A stretch of 64,000 nucleotides of DNA from Pseudomonas triclosanedens (GCF_026686735.1 NZ_CP113432.1:1302001-1366000); one strand, 5' to 3'; numbered from the stretch's first letter, positions 20,239-28,994 are shown. Made by a program: numbers and translations. The notes: generated by a model not told the origin, from the letters alone.

Positions 20239-22853
20239 GATGCCTCCTTGGTGGGGGCGCAGGTACCTTGCAGGCGGATCAGCACTTGCTTGAGGTCCGT
20301 ACCTTTCAGGTCGTAGGGCAGCAGGCAGGCATCTTCGGCGCGCTCACCCCATTGCACGCGCAATTGGCCCTTGTCGCCGTCGGCGCGGGCATAGACCTGC
20401 CCGCCCTGGCCGACCATGCCGATGTTCGCGCCGTGGCTATCGAGCACGTCGGCGCCCAGCGGCAAGGGTGAACCATCCGGCATCTGCGCCTGGATCAGCA
20501 GCGGGTGGCCGGTCAGGGTCTTGAACTCGACGCGGACGGTGGCGCCGGCATAGGGCGCGATCTTGCGTTCGGTCTCGACCAGTTCGGCGTCGTCGTCGAT
20601 GCCTTGTGGGTCGAGGCTGATGGGGTTGTAGCGGTAGGGTGAGAGCGACGGCACCACGGCGTAGCCGCGGCTATCCACTTTCGCTCCCTGGCCGCCGCGC
20701 ACGCCCGCGCCGCTGGCGCCCTTGGCCTCGATGAGGGCGAAGGTGTCGCCGACGTAGGGGCCGAGGGTCAGCCCGCCGCTGTGCAGCACGGCGGCTCCGC
20801 GCAGGCCGCCGTTGACCTGGCGGTAACTGGAGCTTTCGGCGTAGCCGGCGTTGAAGGTGGCAATGGAGGTCTGCTTCTGCAGGTTGCCGTTCCAGTCGCT
20901 GCCCTGGCCGTCGCTGTCGTGCCCGGCGGAGATGGCGTAGCTCAGGCTGCGGTCGGCGCCCAGGGTGCCGTTGAGGCCGGTCTGGTAGTTGCTGCCACGG
21001 CTGTCGCCGGAGCGCCGCGTGGCGCTGGTGCTGAGGTTGGGCGCGCTGCTGGAGGAGCCCAGCGGCATGGAGAGGCTCAGGGTGAGGGTGTTATTGCGGG
21101 TGCTGCCGTGCTGCATGTTGTAGTCCGGCGGCATCGATGGGTCGTAATCGTTGACGATGTCGCGGTACCAGACGGTCTGCTGGCGCGAGTAGGCGAGGTT
21201 GTAGCTGAGCTGCCGCCAGACGTTGGAGTAGCCGAACTGCAGTTGCGAGTCGCGGCTCTTGCCGTCGTAGTAGTCGCTGGTGGAACCGGACAGGTAGAGG
21301 TTGCCGTAGCCGCCCAGGCCCTGGTTGACCAGCAGGGTGAACTGGTTGCGCTGCTTGTAGCTGCTGGAGTCCCAGGTGTCGTGGTGGTCTGCCGCATCCC
21401 GCGAGGCGAGCGCGTCGCTGAGGTCGCGGTAGCCTTCGGTGGAGTAGCGGTATCCGGCCAGGGTGAGGGTGGTGCTGGTGGGCTGGAAGGTCCGGCTGTA
21501 GTTCAGGCCGACGCGCCAGCCCTGCTTGCGCTGACCGTTCTCGACGATGGCGTTGGAATAGGTGGTGTTGAGGCCGAACGCGCCGTACGGAGTGGCGAGC
21601 ACGCCGCCGCCGAGGACGGCGAGGTAGTCCTCGGCAACGCGGGTGCCGAGGTTGGCGGTAAGGGCGTTGGTGAGGCCGCGCTGGTAGGTGAGGTCGCTGA
21701 ACAGGTCGTTGCCGTCGCCGTACTGCCGCGCCTGGCCGAGGGTGGCGCTGTAGCGCGAGAGGCCGGGACGCATGGATTCGGGGACGGCGGAGAAGGGCAC
21801 GGTGAAGCGCGAGACACTGCCGTCGGCTTCGATCACTTGTACGTCCAGGTCGCCGTCGTACGCGGTGCCGTAGAGGTCGTCGATGACGAACGGGCCGGGG
21901 GCGACGTTGGTTTCCTGGATCTTGCGGCCGTTCTGGCTGATCACTACTCGCGCGTTGCCGTTGGCCGTGCCGCGCACCTGCGGTGCGTACTGGCGCTGCG
22001 AGTCGGGCAGCATGCGGTCGTCGGTGGCCAGGCGTGCGCCGCGATAGCCCATGCTGCCGAACAGGTTGCCTTCGGTGTAGCTGTCGCCCAGGGTCAGCTC
22101 GCTGCGCAGGCTGGGCACGGCGCGCTGGGCGTAGGTGCGGATGCTGTTCCAGTCGGTGCGGGTCTGGCCGTCGTAGCTGGAGTAGGTGTAGTTGGACTGG
22201 TGGCGCAGGCGCCACAAGCCGAGGTTGATGCCGCCGTTGAGGCCGAGGTAGCCGTAGTCGGAGTTGCCGCTGCCCGCGCTGTCGAAGGTGGAACGGTACA
22301 GGTTGGCGTCGTAGTTGACGAACGCCATGCTGCTGCCGGCGTCCCATTCGTCCGGGTTGACGTAGCCGCGCGGCTTGATGTCCAGAAGGGCCTGCGGGAC
22401 GGAAAGGTCCAGGCGCAGGCGGGCGGTGTCGAGGTTGAAGGTGGAACCGGGCAGGCGCTCGCTCAGGCCGTGGCAGCCGCCCTGGTCGTCGCGGCCAGCC
22501 TTGGGGTCAGGATGGACCCCCAGGCTTTGGCGCAGGAAGCGTTCGCTGAAGCAGGGTTCCACGCCCTCGCCGCGGGCGCGGAATTCCACTTCCGCGCGGC
22601 TGGCGTACTTGCCGTTGAGGTAGAGGTCGACGTGGTAGGTACCGGGGTCGATCTGGTTGGCGCGGTTGAAGCGCTCCAGGTTGCCGCCGGCCAGCCCGGA
22701 GCCCATCAGCAGGCTGTCGTCGAAACGATAATCCGCATCCCCGTTCGCCACCCCCGCCACCGCCAGAGCCAGGCTGCCGAGGGCGATCGGGACGATGGGG
22801 TTGCGCAAGAGTTCAGCGCGGCAGGTCATGACGAACGTCCACTCGCGCTCCAT
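20235..22853 (-). CDS. Outer-membrane fimbrial usher (PapC/CupA3-CupD3 type)
   Basis: This 872-residue outer-membrane usher assembles and secretes the fimbrial subunits. The N-terminal PapC_N domain (YRFDDSLLMGSG through ARGEGVEPCFSE) follows the signal sequence. The central beta-barrel contains NPDEWDAGSSMAFVNYD and VIDDLYGTAYDGDLDVQV. The C-terminal plug-side domain (GQGGQVYARADG, then DACLLPYDL) closes the protein. The start at 22853 overlaps the chaperone gene by 41 bp. An ATG at 22829, which gives a more conventional signal peptide, is an equally good start. The length is typical of the family and the gene is intact. Confidence 0.92.
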   Translation of the reverse strand: MEREWTFVMTCRAELLRNPIVPIALGSLALAVAGVANGDADYRFDDSLLMGSGLAGGNLERFNRANQIDPGTYHVDLYLNGKYASRAEVEFRARGEGVEPCFSERFLRQSLGVHPDPKAGRDDQGGCHGLSERLPGSTFNLDTARLRLDLSVPQALLDIKPRGYVNPDEWDAGSSMAFVNYDANLYRSTFDSAGSGNSDYGYLGLNGGINLGLWRLRHQSNYTYSSYDGQTRTDWNSIRTYAQRAVPSLRSELTLGDSYTEGNLFGSMGYRGARLATDDRMLPDSQRQYAPQVRGTANGNARVVISQNGRKIQETNVAPGPFVIDDLYGTAYDGDLDVQVIEADGSVSRFTVPFSAVPESMRPGLSRYSATLGQARQYGDGNDLFSDLTYQRGLTNALTANLGTRVAEDYLAVLGGGVLATPYGAFGLNTTYSNAIVENGQRKQGWRVGLNYSRTFQPTSTTLTLAGYRYSTEGYRDLSDALASRDAADHHDTWDSSSYKQRNQFTLLVNQGLGGYGNLYLSGSTSDYYDGKSRDSQLQFGYSNVWRQLSYNLAYSRQQTVWYRDIVNDYDPSMPPDYNMQHGSTRNNTLTLSLSMPLGSSSSAPNLSTSATRRSGDSRGSNYQTGLNGTLGADRSLSYAISAGHDSDGQGSDWNGNLQKQTSIATFNAGYAESSSYRQVNGGLRGAAVLHSGGLTLGPYVGDTFALIEAKGASGAGVRGGQGAKVDSRGYAVVPSLSPYRYNPISLDPQGIDDDAELVETERKIAPYAGATVRVEFKTLTGHPLLIQAQMPDGSPLPLGADVLDSHGANIGMVGQGGQVYARADGDKGQLRVQWGERAEDACLLPYDLKGTDLKQVLIRLQGTCAPTKEAS

Positions 22854-23568
22854 AGTCGTTGATCAACAGGGCGTGCAGGCGGGGTGTGCCGACCGGCAGC
22901 GCGGCGGGTTTTTCCGCGGTCCATTCCGCGGTGCTGTGTGGAGGCACGATGCTGGTCCGCAGTGTCCATTGGCGTTCGCCGACGCTGAGCGTTGCGCTGC
23001 CGAACGAGGCATGGAAACCGGTGGGGTTCTCTACCCGTACGCGCCAGCCGCCAGCGCTCTGCACCAGGCTGAAGTTCAGTTTTTCGGGCAACTGTTCCGG
23101 GCTGCCAGGGATGCCGGCCGGGCGGTAGAACAGCTTCAGGCGGTTGCGCAGCATCACCAGCATTTGGTTGCGGTCGGCCTTCGCTACGTTGCGGGGCGGT
23201 ATCTGCAGCACGTTGAGGTAGAACAGCGATTCGCGGTCCTGCGGCAGGCCCGAACCGGTGAAGAGAATGCGCAGGGTCTGGCCGCTGCCGGGGGCCATGC
23301 GCGAGACGGCTGGGTTGATCAGGAATGGAGCCTTGGCGGTGTCCGGCGTAGAGGCTGGATCGCCGACATCTATCCACGCCTGTACCACGTTGGGGAAGGC
23401 GTCCTGGTTGGTCATCTGTACGGTTTTTTCCCGTGCGTCACCGGGATAGATCACCCGGGTGCCGGTGATCACCACGCTGGCCTGGGCCAGCATCGCGGCG
23501 GAGGAGGCCAACAGCAGGGCGAGCGCAAGCGTCACCGCGCGAAGCGGGTGCAGTGGGTGGGTGTTCAT
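22813..23568 (-). CDS. Periplasmic fimbrial chaperone (CupA2/CupD2 position)
   Basis: This 251-residue PapD-type chaperone has a signal peptide ending near LAQAS. Typical motifs are GTRVIYPGDAREKTV, VVQAWIDVGDP, LFTGSGLPQDRESLFYLN and ENPTGFHASF. I chose the ATG at 23568 because AAGGTG precedes it at the correct distance; the frame is open 24 codons further upstream without support. It lies between the major subunit and the usher and overlaps the usher start, so chaperone and usher are translationally coupled. Confidence 0.9.
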   Translation of the reverse strand: MNTHPLHPLRAVTLALALLLASSAAMLAQASVVITGTRVIYPGDAREKTVQMTNQDAFPNVVQAWIDVGDPASTPDTAKAPFLINPAVSRMAPGSGQTLRILFTGSGLPQDRESLFYLNVLQIPPRNVAKADRNQMLVMLRNRLKLFYRPAGIPGSPEQLPEKLNFSLVQSAGGWRVRVENPTGFHASFGSATLSVGERQWTLRTSIVPPHSTAEWTAEKPAALPVGTPRLHALLINDYGARVDVRHDLPR

Positions 23569-23658
23569 CCGGTTCACCTTGAGGGTCGACCGCTGCGGGG
23601 CGTGGCGTCTCGCAGCGGTACGGCACGATGGTTGCGGCACCGCGAGGGTGCCGCTGGA

Positions 23659-24201
23659 TCACTCGTAACGCAGGGTGTAGGTCACCGAGCCGAGCACCGG
23701 GCCGGCGGTGACGGTGGCGGCTTCGGCCACGTACTGCACGGCATAGTCGTAGGTGGTGCTGCTCTGACCATCGGCGAGGACGATGTCGCCAGCCTCGACC
23801 GCTGCACCGCCCGCCAGGTTGACGGCGGCGCCACCCGGGGCCTCGAGCAGTTGCAGGGCCACGCCCGTGGCACCGCTGGCGGCGGTGTTGGTCAGGTTGC
23901 CGGCGCTGGTGGCGTTGGTCGCCTGGAACAGGGTGGTGAAATGCTCGGTGGTGCCGGACGGTGCGACGCAGCCGGTCAGTTGCATGGTGAAGGTGGTTTC
24001 ACCGGCGACCGATCCGAGACCGGTGAAGGCGCTAGTCGGCACGCTATCGAGGATAACGGTCGGGTCGGTGTTGCCGTTCACGACTGCCGAACAGGTCTGG
24101 TCGGTCACTTCGCCGTTGAAGGTGATGGTGTTGCTGGCAGATGCAATTCCCGGCACAGCGATGATTGCTGCGACAGCCAGGGCGGTTGCGCGAAGTTTCA
24201 T
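23659..24201 (-). CDS. Major fimbrial subunit (CupA1/CupD1-like pilin)
   Basis: This 180-residue pilin has a signal peptide (ATALAVAAIIAVPGIASA) and a mature N-terminus SNTITFNGEVTDQTC. It has one predicted disulphide pair (DQTC and LTGC) and the terminal donor strand VTYTLRYE. I preferred the ATG at 24201 to the ATG at 24207 because AGGAG lies 8 bases upstream of the first but only 2 bases upstream of the second. It is the first gene of the operon. The 90-bp gap to the chaperone gene would allow differential mRNA levels, as is usual for major pilins. Confidence 0.87.
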   Translation of the reverse strand: MKLRATALAVAAIIAVPGIASASNTITFNGEVTDQTCSAVVNGNTDPTVILDSVPTSAFTGLGSVAGETTFTMQLTGCVAPSGTTEHFTTLFQATNATSAGNLTNTAASGATGVALQLLEAPGGAAVNLAGGAAVEAGDIVLADGQSSTTYDYAVQYVAEAATVTAGPVLGSVTYTLRYE

Positions 24202-24433
24202 TGTCATTGCTCCTAGGTCAGGGTGTTTTTCCCCATGCACATCGTGTGGTTTTTGCGCACCTCGCGTATCTGAGACGAATCTGAAAGAAGGACCAGGGCC
24301 GTCACTGCCTTTGTCGTGGAGCTCGCGCGTGGCGGGCGCTACAGCCTGCAAAAAAAATTTCCGGCGGTTTGTCGATCCGGGCCATCGCACTTCGACTAAT
24401 GGGGGTACGAGGTCGCCAAGCCGGGAGCCGAGC
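24202..24433. promoter_or_regulatory. Divergent promoter region: fimbrial operon / ECF42 neighbourhood
   Basis: These 232 bp separate the pilin gene (minus strand) from the DGPF-protein gene (plus strand). They contain an A8 tract at 24351-24358 in otherwise GC-rich DNA. Both operons must start here, so the RcsB-like regulator would be expected to bind in this stretch. I see no operator I can name. Confidence 0.4.
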
Positions 24434-24802
24434 ATGAAATACCTCTGCCTGATCTACGTCGACGACGCGCGCATCGCCAGCTTGCCGGCCCCGGTTTTCC
24501 GCCAGGTGATCGATGAGTGCCGCTGCAATGAACAGCGCTTGCGCGAGAACGGCCGGTTACTGGCATCGCAGGCCCTGGAACCGGTGGCCACAGCCACTAC
24601 GCTGCGTCATGTCGATGGCTCACTGGCGATCACTGACGGGCCGTTCGCCGAGACCAAGGAGCACCTGGGCGGCTTCGTGCTGCTGGAGGCGCGCGATCTC
24701 AACGAGGCGTTGCAGATCGCCGGGCGGATTCCCTCGGGACGGCTGGGTTGCATCGAGGTTCGCGCGGTCCGCGACTGGGACCGTTACTTCGCCGGGCAAT
24801 AG
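24434..24802 (+). CDS. DGPF/YCII-related protein
   Basis: This 122-residue protein is of the YCII/DGPF superfamily (MKYLCLIYVDD start, ITDGPFAETKEHLGGFVLLEA core). The DGPF motif is at about residues 67-70. It is a small dimeric alpha-beta barrel with no established reaction. Genes of this family are the classical partners of ECF42 sigma factors, and one such sigma gene lies 2.2 kb downstream on the same strand (26967-28220). I therefore infer that it belongs to that regulon. Confidence 0.85.
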   Translation: MKYLCLIYVDDARIASLPAPVFRQVIDECRCNEQRLRENGRLLASQALEPVATATTLRHVDGSLAITDGPFAETKEHLGGFVLLEARDLNEALQIAGRIPSGRLGCIEVRAVRDWDRYFAGQ

Positions 24803-24829
24803 TCCAGGCGACAACATCAGGAGGATGTC

Positions 24830-25360
24830 ATGTTGAAGTGGATTGCATTGGTCGTGGCGGTGCTGGTGGTTGTGGTGCTGGTTCTGGCGGCCAGCCGCCC
24901 GGACAGTTTCCGGGTGCAGCGCACGGTGCGCATCCAGGCGCCACCGGAGAAGGTCCACGCGTACATCGAGGACTTCCACCTGTGGCCGCAGTGGTCGCCC
25001 TTCGAGAAGCTCGACCCGGGTATGAAACGCACTTTCTCCGGCGCCGCCAAGGGCCAGGGCGCGGTGTACGCCTGGGCCGGCAACAGCAAGGCCGGGGAAG
25101 GGCGCATGGAGATCGTCGAGACCACGCCGGCGACGCGGCTGGTCATCGCGCTGGACTTCCTCAAGCCGTTCAAGGCCAGCAACACCGCCGAGTTCACGCT
25201 GCTGCCCAGCGACGGTGGCACGGAGGTGACCTGGGCGATGTACGGCCCTTCGCCTTTCGTGACGAAGATCATCCATCTGTTCTTCAGCATGGACGGCATG
25301 GTCGGCAAGGACTCCGAGGCGGGCCTGGCCAACCTCAAGCGGCTCAGCGAACAGGGCTGA
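24830..25360 (+). CDS. SRPBCC (polyketide cyclase / START-like) family protein
   Basis: This 176-residue protein has an N-terminal hydrophobic anchor (IALVVAVLVVVVLVLAAS). A helix-grip SRPBCC domain follows (QRTVRIQAPPEKVHAYIEDF, HLWPQWSPFEKLDPG, VTWAMYGPSPF). AGGAGG is well placed before the ATG. Such proteins bind hydrophobic ligands; the substrate cannot be told. It stands 27 bp after the DGPF gene and is probably co-transcribed with it. Confidence 0.82.
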   Translation: MLKWIALVVAVLVVVVLVLAASRPDSFRVQRTVRIQAPPEKVHAYIEDFHLWPQWSPFEKLDPGMKRTFSGAAKGQGAVYAWAGNSKAGEGRMEIVETTPATRLVIALDFLKPFKASNTAEFTLLPSDGGTEVTWAMYGPSPFVTKIIHLFFSMDGMVGKDSEAGLANLKRLSEQG

Positions 25361-25393
25361 GTGTTTTTCCGGCGACTTTCGAGGAGCTCTGCC

Positions 25394-25546
25394 ATGTGTC
25401 CCTTGTGCATTTCCACCCTGGCGCTGGCGGTGACCGGCGCTATTTCCGCCGGCGGCGCCAGCGCGTTCGCCATCACCCGGTTGCGCGGCCTGCGCCGCGC
25501 GCGTGCCAACCTGCCTACGGGGTGTCCCCAGGAGCGTGCAGCATGA
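25394..25546 (+). CDS. Small CxxC membrane protein
   Basis: This is a 50-residue ORF starting MCPLCISTLALAVTGAISAG and ending in an Arg-rich tail (RLRGLRRARANLPTG). It has an N-terminal CPLC motif followed by one hydrophobic, Gly/Ala-rich segment. GAGGAGC lies before the ATG. Its stop overlaps the DUF899 start in ATGA, which argues that it is translated. The function is unknown; the CxxC beside a thioredoxin-like DUF899 protein hints at metal or redox chemistry, which is only inference. Confidence 0.6.
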   Translation: MCPLCISTLALAVTGAISAGGASAFAITRLRGLRRARANLPTGCPQERAA

Positions 25547-26325
25547 ATCTTGCCAACCAGGCTTTCCCCCGCGTGGTTTCCCGTGATGAATGGCTGCAGG
25601 CGCGCAAGCGTCTGCTGGAGCAGGAGAAGGCCGCCACCCAGGCGCGCGATGCGCTGAGCGCGGTACGCCGCGCACTGCCGGTGGTGCGCATCGACAAGGA
25701 CTACCGCTTCGAAGGTCCGCGAGGCCCGCTGCGCCTGGTGGACCTGTTCGAGGGGCGGCCGCAACTGATCGTCTATCACTTCATGTTCCACCGCGACACG
25801 GCGCTGGGCTGCGAGGGCTGCTCGTTCCTGATCGACAACCTGGGCCGCCTGGAACACCTGCATGCGCGCGGGACTACGCTGGCGATGGTGTCCCGCGCGC
25901 CGCTGGATGAGATCGCGCCGTTCCGTGAGCGCATGGGCTGGAGCCTGCCGTGGTATTCGTCGTTCGGTAGCGATTTCAACTACGACTTCCATGTGACCAT
26001 CGACGAGAAGGTCGCACCGGTGGAGTACAACTACCGCGACAAGGCGGAGCTGGAACGCCTGGGGCAGGGCTACCACGTGCAGGGCGAGCAGCCGGGCATG
26101 AGTGTGTTCCTGCGCGACGGCGATACGGTATTCCACAGCTACTCGACCTTCGGGCGCGGGCTTGAGGCGCCGCTGTTCACCTACCATCTGCTCGACCTCA
26201 CGCCCTTGGGGCGTGGCGAGGGCTGGGGCGGCATGCCGGACTACGAAGGCAAGGGCATGAACTGGACGCGCTTCCACGACGAGTACGAGGAGCCTGCCAG
26301 GCCGCACGGTTGCTGTGCGTCGTAA
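25543..26325 (+). CDS. DUF899 family thioredoxin-like protein
   Basis: This 260-residue protein has the DUF899 layout: an N-terminal helical region (FPRVVSRDEWLQARKRLL), a thioredoxin-like core (RPQLIVYHFMFH, CEGCSFLIDNLGRL), and a C-terminal HDEYEEPARPHGCC. The CEGC motif is in the expected active-site position. It begins at an ATGA overlap with the small CxxC gene. No reaction is established for the family, and a redox role is plausible. Confidence 0.84.
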   Translation: MNLANQAFPRVVSRDEWLQARKRLLEQEKAATQARDALSAVRRALPVVRIDKDYRFEGPRGPLRLVDLFEGRPQLIVYHFMFHRDTALGCEGCSFLIDNLGRLEHLHARGTTLAMVSRAPLDEIAPFRERMGWSLPWYSSFGSDFNYDFHVTIDEKVAPVEYNYRDKAELERLGQGYHVQGEQPGMSVFLRDGDTVFHSYSTFGRGLEAPLFTYHLLDLTPLGRGEGWGGMPDYEGKGMNWTRFHDEYEEPARPHGCCAS

Positions 26326-26345
26326 CGCAAGAGGAGGAAATTGCC

Positions 26346-26774
26346 ATGACTTCCGCCGACGACACCGAACTGCACGCGCTGCTCGATAGCTGGCTGAGCG
26401 CCGTGCTCGCCGCCGATGTGGCGGCCATCACCAGCCACTACAGCCGCGACATACTCGCCTTCGATGCGGTGAAGCAGTTGCAGTTCAAGGGCGTGGAGGC
26501 CTACGGCAGGCATTGGGAGGAGTGCATGCGGATGTGTACCGAACATACGTTCGAGATACACGAGCTGAGCTTCGAGGCCGGCAGCGATATCGCATTCGGC
26601 CATTACCTGGCTTACTGCGGCGGCACCGACGAGAAGGGCCAGCGCAACGCCTCATGGGCGCGCGTGACGGTCTGTCTGCGCCGGGAAGAGGGGCAGTGGA
26701 AGATCGCCCATGAGCATTTCTCCATTCCCTTCGACCCGGCGACGGGGCAATTGCTGTTCGATGCCAGGCCCTGA
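26346..26774 (+). CDS. SnoaL/ketosteroid-isomerase-like (NTF2 fold) protein
   Basis: This 142-residue single-domain protein has the NTF2/SnoaL pattern: LLDSWLSAVLAADVAAITSHY, then FKGVEAYGRHWEE, and WKIAHEHFSIPFD at the end. It lies 20 bp after the DUF899 gene behind AAGAGGAGG, so it probably belongs to the same transcript. Enzymatic activity cannot be inferred from the sequence. SnoaL-like domains are frequent in ECF41/ECF42 neighbourhoods, which fits the next gene. Confidence 0.82.
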   Translation: MTSADDTELHALLDSWLSAVLAADVAAITSHYSRDILAFDAVKQLQFKGVEAYGRHWEECMRMCTEHTFEIHELSFEAGSDIAFGHYLAYCGGTDEKGQRNASWARVTVCLRREEGQWKIAHEHFSIPFDPATGQLLFDARP

Positions 26775-26966
26775 GGCGCCTGCTGTGCGAATCATCCGCC
26801 CGGCCTTTGCGCTACGGGGCGGTGGCGTTGCGTCCGGGCTTTGCGGGCGGGGGAAACACGCTGCAACGATCTGCTGCCGGCGCACATTCGTCCGCCCGCT
26901 TCCCGCGGCGTGGAAAAGCGGAGCAGGATAGGGGCTTCCCTCAGCCGCCACGGACTACCGGCCAGC

Positions 26967-28220
26967 ATGCACGACTATGCTCCCCAGGCTCTGCGCGATG
27001 TGGTCGACGATGTGTACCGGCGCGAGTCGCGCCGCGTGCTCGCCACGTTGATTCGCCTGCTGGGCGATTTCGATCTGGCCGAGGAGGCGCTGCACGAGGC
27101 GTTCGTCGCCGCGGTGGAGCAGTGGCGGCGCGATGGAGTGCCGGCCAATCCGCGCGCCTGGCTGGTGTCGGCCGGGCGCTTCAAGGCGATCGACGGCCTG
27201 CGCCGGCGTTCGCGTTTCGATGCGTCGCTGTTGCAGATCGCCGAGCAACTGGAGATCGATACGCAGTCGGTGGAGGAACAGGCCGACGCGAGCGTCGAGG
27301 ACGACCGCCTGCGGCTGATCTTCACCTGCTGCCATCCGGCCTTGTCCGCGGATGCGCAGGTGCCGCTGACCCTGCGGGAAGTCTGCGACCTGAAGACCGA
27401 GGAAATCGCCCGCGCGTACCTGGTGACGCCCTCGACCATCGCCCAGCGCATCGTCCGCGCCAAGGCGAAGATCCGCGACGCGAAGATTCCCTATCAAGTG
27501 CCGGAGGCCGCCGAGTTGCCCAGCCGCCTGGCCAGCGTGCTGCGGGTGATCTACCTGGTGTTCAACGAGGGCTACTCGGCTTCCGCCGGCGACTCGCTGA
27601 CCCGCACCGATCTGTCGGCCGAGGCGATCCGCCTTGGCCGGCAGTTGCTCGAACTGCTGCCTGAAGCGGAGGTGATGGGGCTGCTGGCGCTGATGCTGTT
27701 GCATGAGTCGCGGCGCGAAGCGCGCACTGGCGAGGACGGCCAGTTGGTTCTGCTGGAGCACCAGGACCGCCGCCGCTGGGACGGGGCGCAGATCGACGAG
27801 GGCCGCCGGTTGATCGAGGCCGCGCTGGCGACCCGGCGGGTAGGCCCGTACACGCTGCAGGCGGCGATCTCGGCGGTGCATGCGGTGGCGCCGGATATCG
27901 CCGGCACCGACTGGGCGGAGATCGTTGGCCTCTACGATATGCTGCTGGGCATCCAGCCGTCGCCGGTGATCGAGTTGAACCGCGCGGTGGCGCTGGCCAT
28001 GCGCGACGGACCTGCGGCGGGGCTTGAGCAGGTAGATGCGATTCTGGCCCGTGGCGAGTTGCAGGATTACCACCTGGCCCACGCGGCCCGCGCCGACCTG
28101 TGCCGGCGACTTTCGCGTCGCGAGGATGCGCGCGCCGCCTATGTCCGAGCGCTGAACCTGGTGCGCCAGGAGCCGGAGCGGCGTTTTCTCGAACAGCGCC
28201 TGCGCGAACTGGACGAGTGA
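26967..28220 (+). CDS. ECF42-type RNA polymerase sigma factor with TPR-like C-terminus
   Basis: This 417-residue protein has sigma region 2 at about residues 10-80 (RRVLATLIRLLGDFDLAEEALHEAF...WLVSAGRFKAID) and region 4 at about 115-165 (LTLREVCDLKTEEIARAYLV, STIAQRIVRAK). A long C-terminal extension follows (LPSRLASVLRVIYLVFNEGYSAS onward). This extension with TPR-like helices defines the ECF42 group. ECF42 factors usually lack an anti-sigma factor and drive genes for DGPF proteins, one of which is at 24434. The start at 26967 was chosen because homology begins there. The 192 bp upstream could hold its own promoter. Confidence 0.88.
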   Translation: MHDYAPQALRDVVDDVYRRESRRVLATLIRLLGDFDLAEEALHEAFVAAVEQWRRDGVPANPRAWLVSAGRFKAIDGLRRRSRFDASLLQIAEQLEIDTQSVEEQADASVEDDRLRLIFTCCHPALSADAQVPLTLREVCDLKTEEIARAYLVTPSTIAQRIVRAKAKIRDAKIPYQVPEAAELPSRLASVLRVIYLVFNEGYSASAGDSLTRTDLSAEAIRLGRQLLELLPEAEVMGLLALMLLHESRREARTGEDGQLVLLEHQDRRRWDGAQIDEGRRLIEAALATRRVGPYTLQAAISAVHAVAPDIAGTDWAEIVGLYDMLLGIQPSPVIELNRAVALAMRDGPAAGLEQVDAILARGELQDYHLAHAARADLCRRLSRREDARAAYVRALNLVRQEPERRFLEQRLRELDE

Positions 28221-28629
28221 TCCACCCGCCATTCGACAATGTGCCAGAGGCGGCTCTGCCATCATCGCCGGCCACGCGTCCAGGCCGCATCCCGCGGGCC
28301 CTCCGGCCTTCCGCCGTGAAGTGGGCCAACTGGCCGGACGGCGATTCAATCCACGGCTACGCTGAATCATGGGGACTACCCACGTCGGCCCGGCTTGCGG
28401 CGACGAGGTGCGCGCAGGAGCCGTTCGCTGGAGGGGAGAGCGGCATTTCGCTGCGTTGGCCGAGGGTGCCGGGGTAGCCCGACCGACCACCAGATCACAT
28501 TGATGCAGCCCGACCCTTGGGGGGATGGGCGGACCCGGTGTGCCCGGTAGCGGGAGCATTACAGTGGGCCCGGCGGCGTTGACGCCGGAATAAGAGGTTC
28601 TGAACAAATGGCCGTTCTGGAGAAAGACC
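28221..28629. other. Intergenic region with no recognised gene
   Basis: This 409-bp stretch lies between the sigma-factor gene and the DUF3302 gene. Frames across it encode low-complexity Pro/Arg/Ala peptides and show no family. A GGAG at 28618-28621 serves the next ATG. I see no tRNA, riboswitch or clear terminator. Confidence 0.4.
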
Positions 28630-28992
28630 ATGCTTGATTACATTGCCCTGGGCATTTTGTGCTTTGCGGCGGTGGTGCTGTTCTACGGCATCATCGTGCT
28701 GCACGACATTCCCTACGAGATCGCGGTGCACCGCAATCACCCCCATCAGGACGCGATCCACGCCGCCGGCTGGGTCAGTCTGTTCACCCTGCACGCCTTG
28801 TGGCCGTTCCTCTGGATCTGGGCGATGCTCTACCGCGAGGACCGCGGCTGGGGTTTTGGTGCCGGAGGTGCGCCCAAGGAACACGTGCGGCACCTGGAGG
28901 CTCAGGTCAGTGAGCTTCAGGCGCGCCTGGCGGCCATCGAGGCAGCGTTGCCCGCACGGCAGCAGGGCGCCTCGGCGGAAGGGGAGAGCTGA
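28630..28992 (+). CDS. DUF3302 inner-membrane protein (YibI-like)
   Basis: This 120-residue protein has two hydrophobic segments at about residues 3-25 and 45-67. Between them is the conserved HDIPYEIAVHRNHPHQDAIH, and a coiled-coil-like tail (LEAQVSELQARLAAIEAAL) follows. It pairs with the HlyD-family gene 2 bp downstream, the same arrangement as yibI-yibH in enterics. It is a presumed accessory membrane subunit of a DUF3302/HlyD transport pair; the substrate is unknown. Confidence 0.83.
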   Translation: MLDYIALGILCFAAVVLFYGIIVLHDIPYEIAVHRNHPHQDAIHAAGWVSLFTLHALWPFLWIWAMLYREDRGWGFGAGGAPKEHVRHLEAQVSELQARLAAIEAALPARQQGASAEGES

Positions 28993-28994
28993 TC

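Noticed and set aside
20781..22862. 693-residue plus-strand frame across the usher gene
   Set aside because: It is a low-complexity Val/Ala/Gly-rich shadow of the usher, which has unmistakable PapC motifs on the minus strand.
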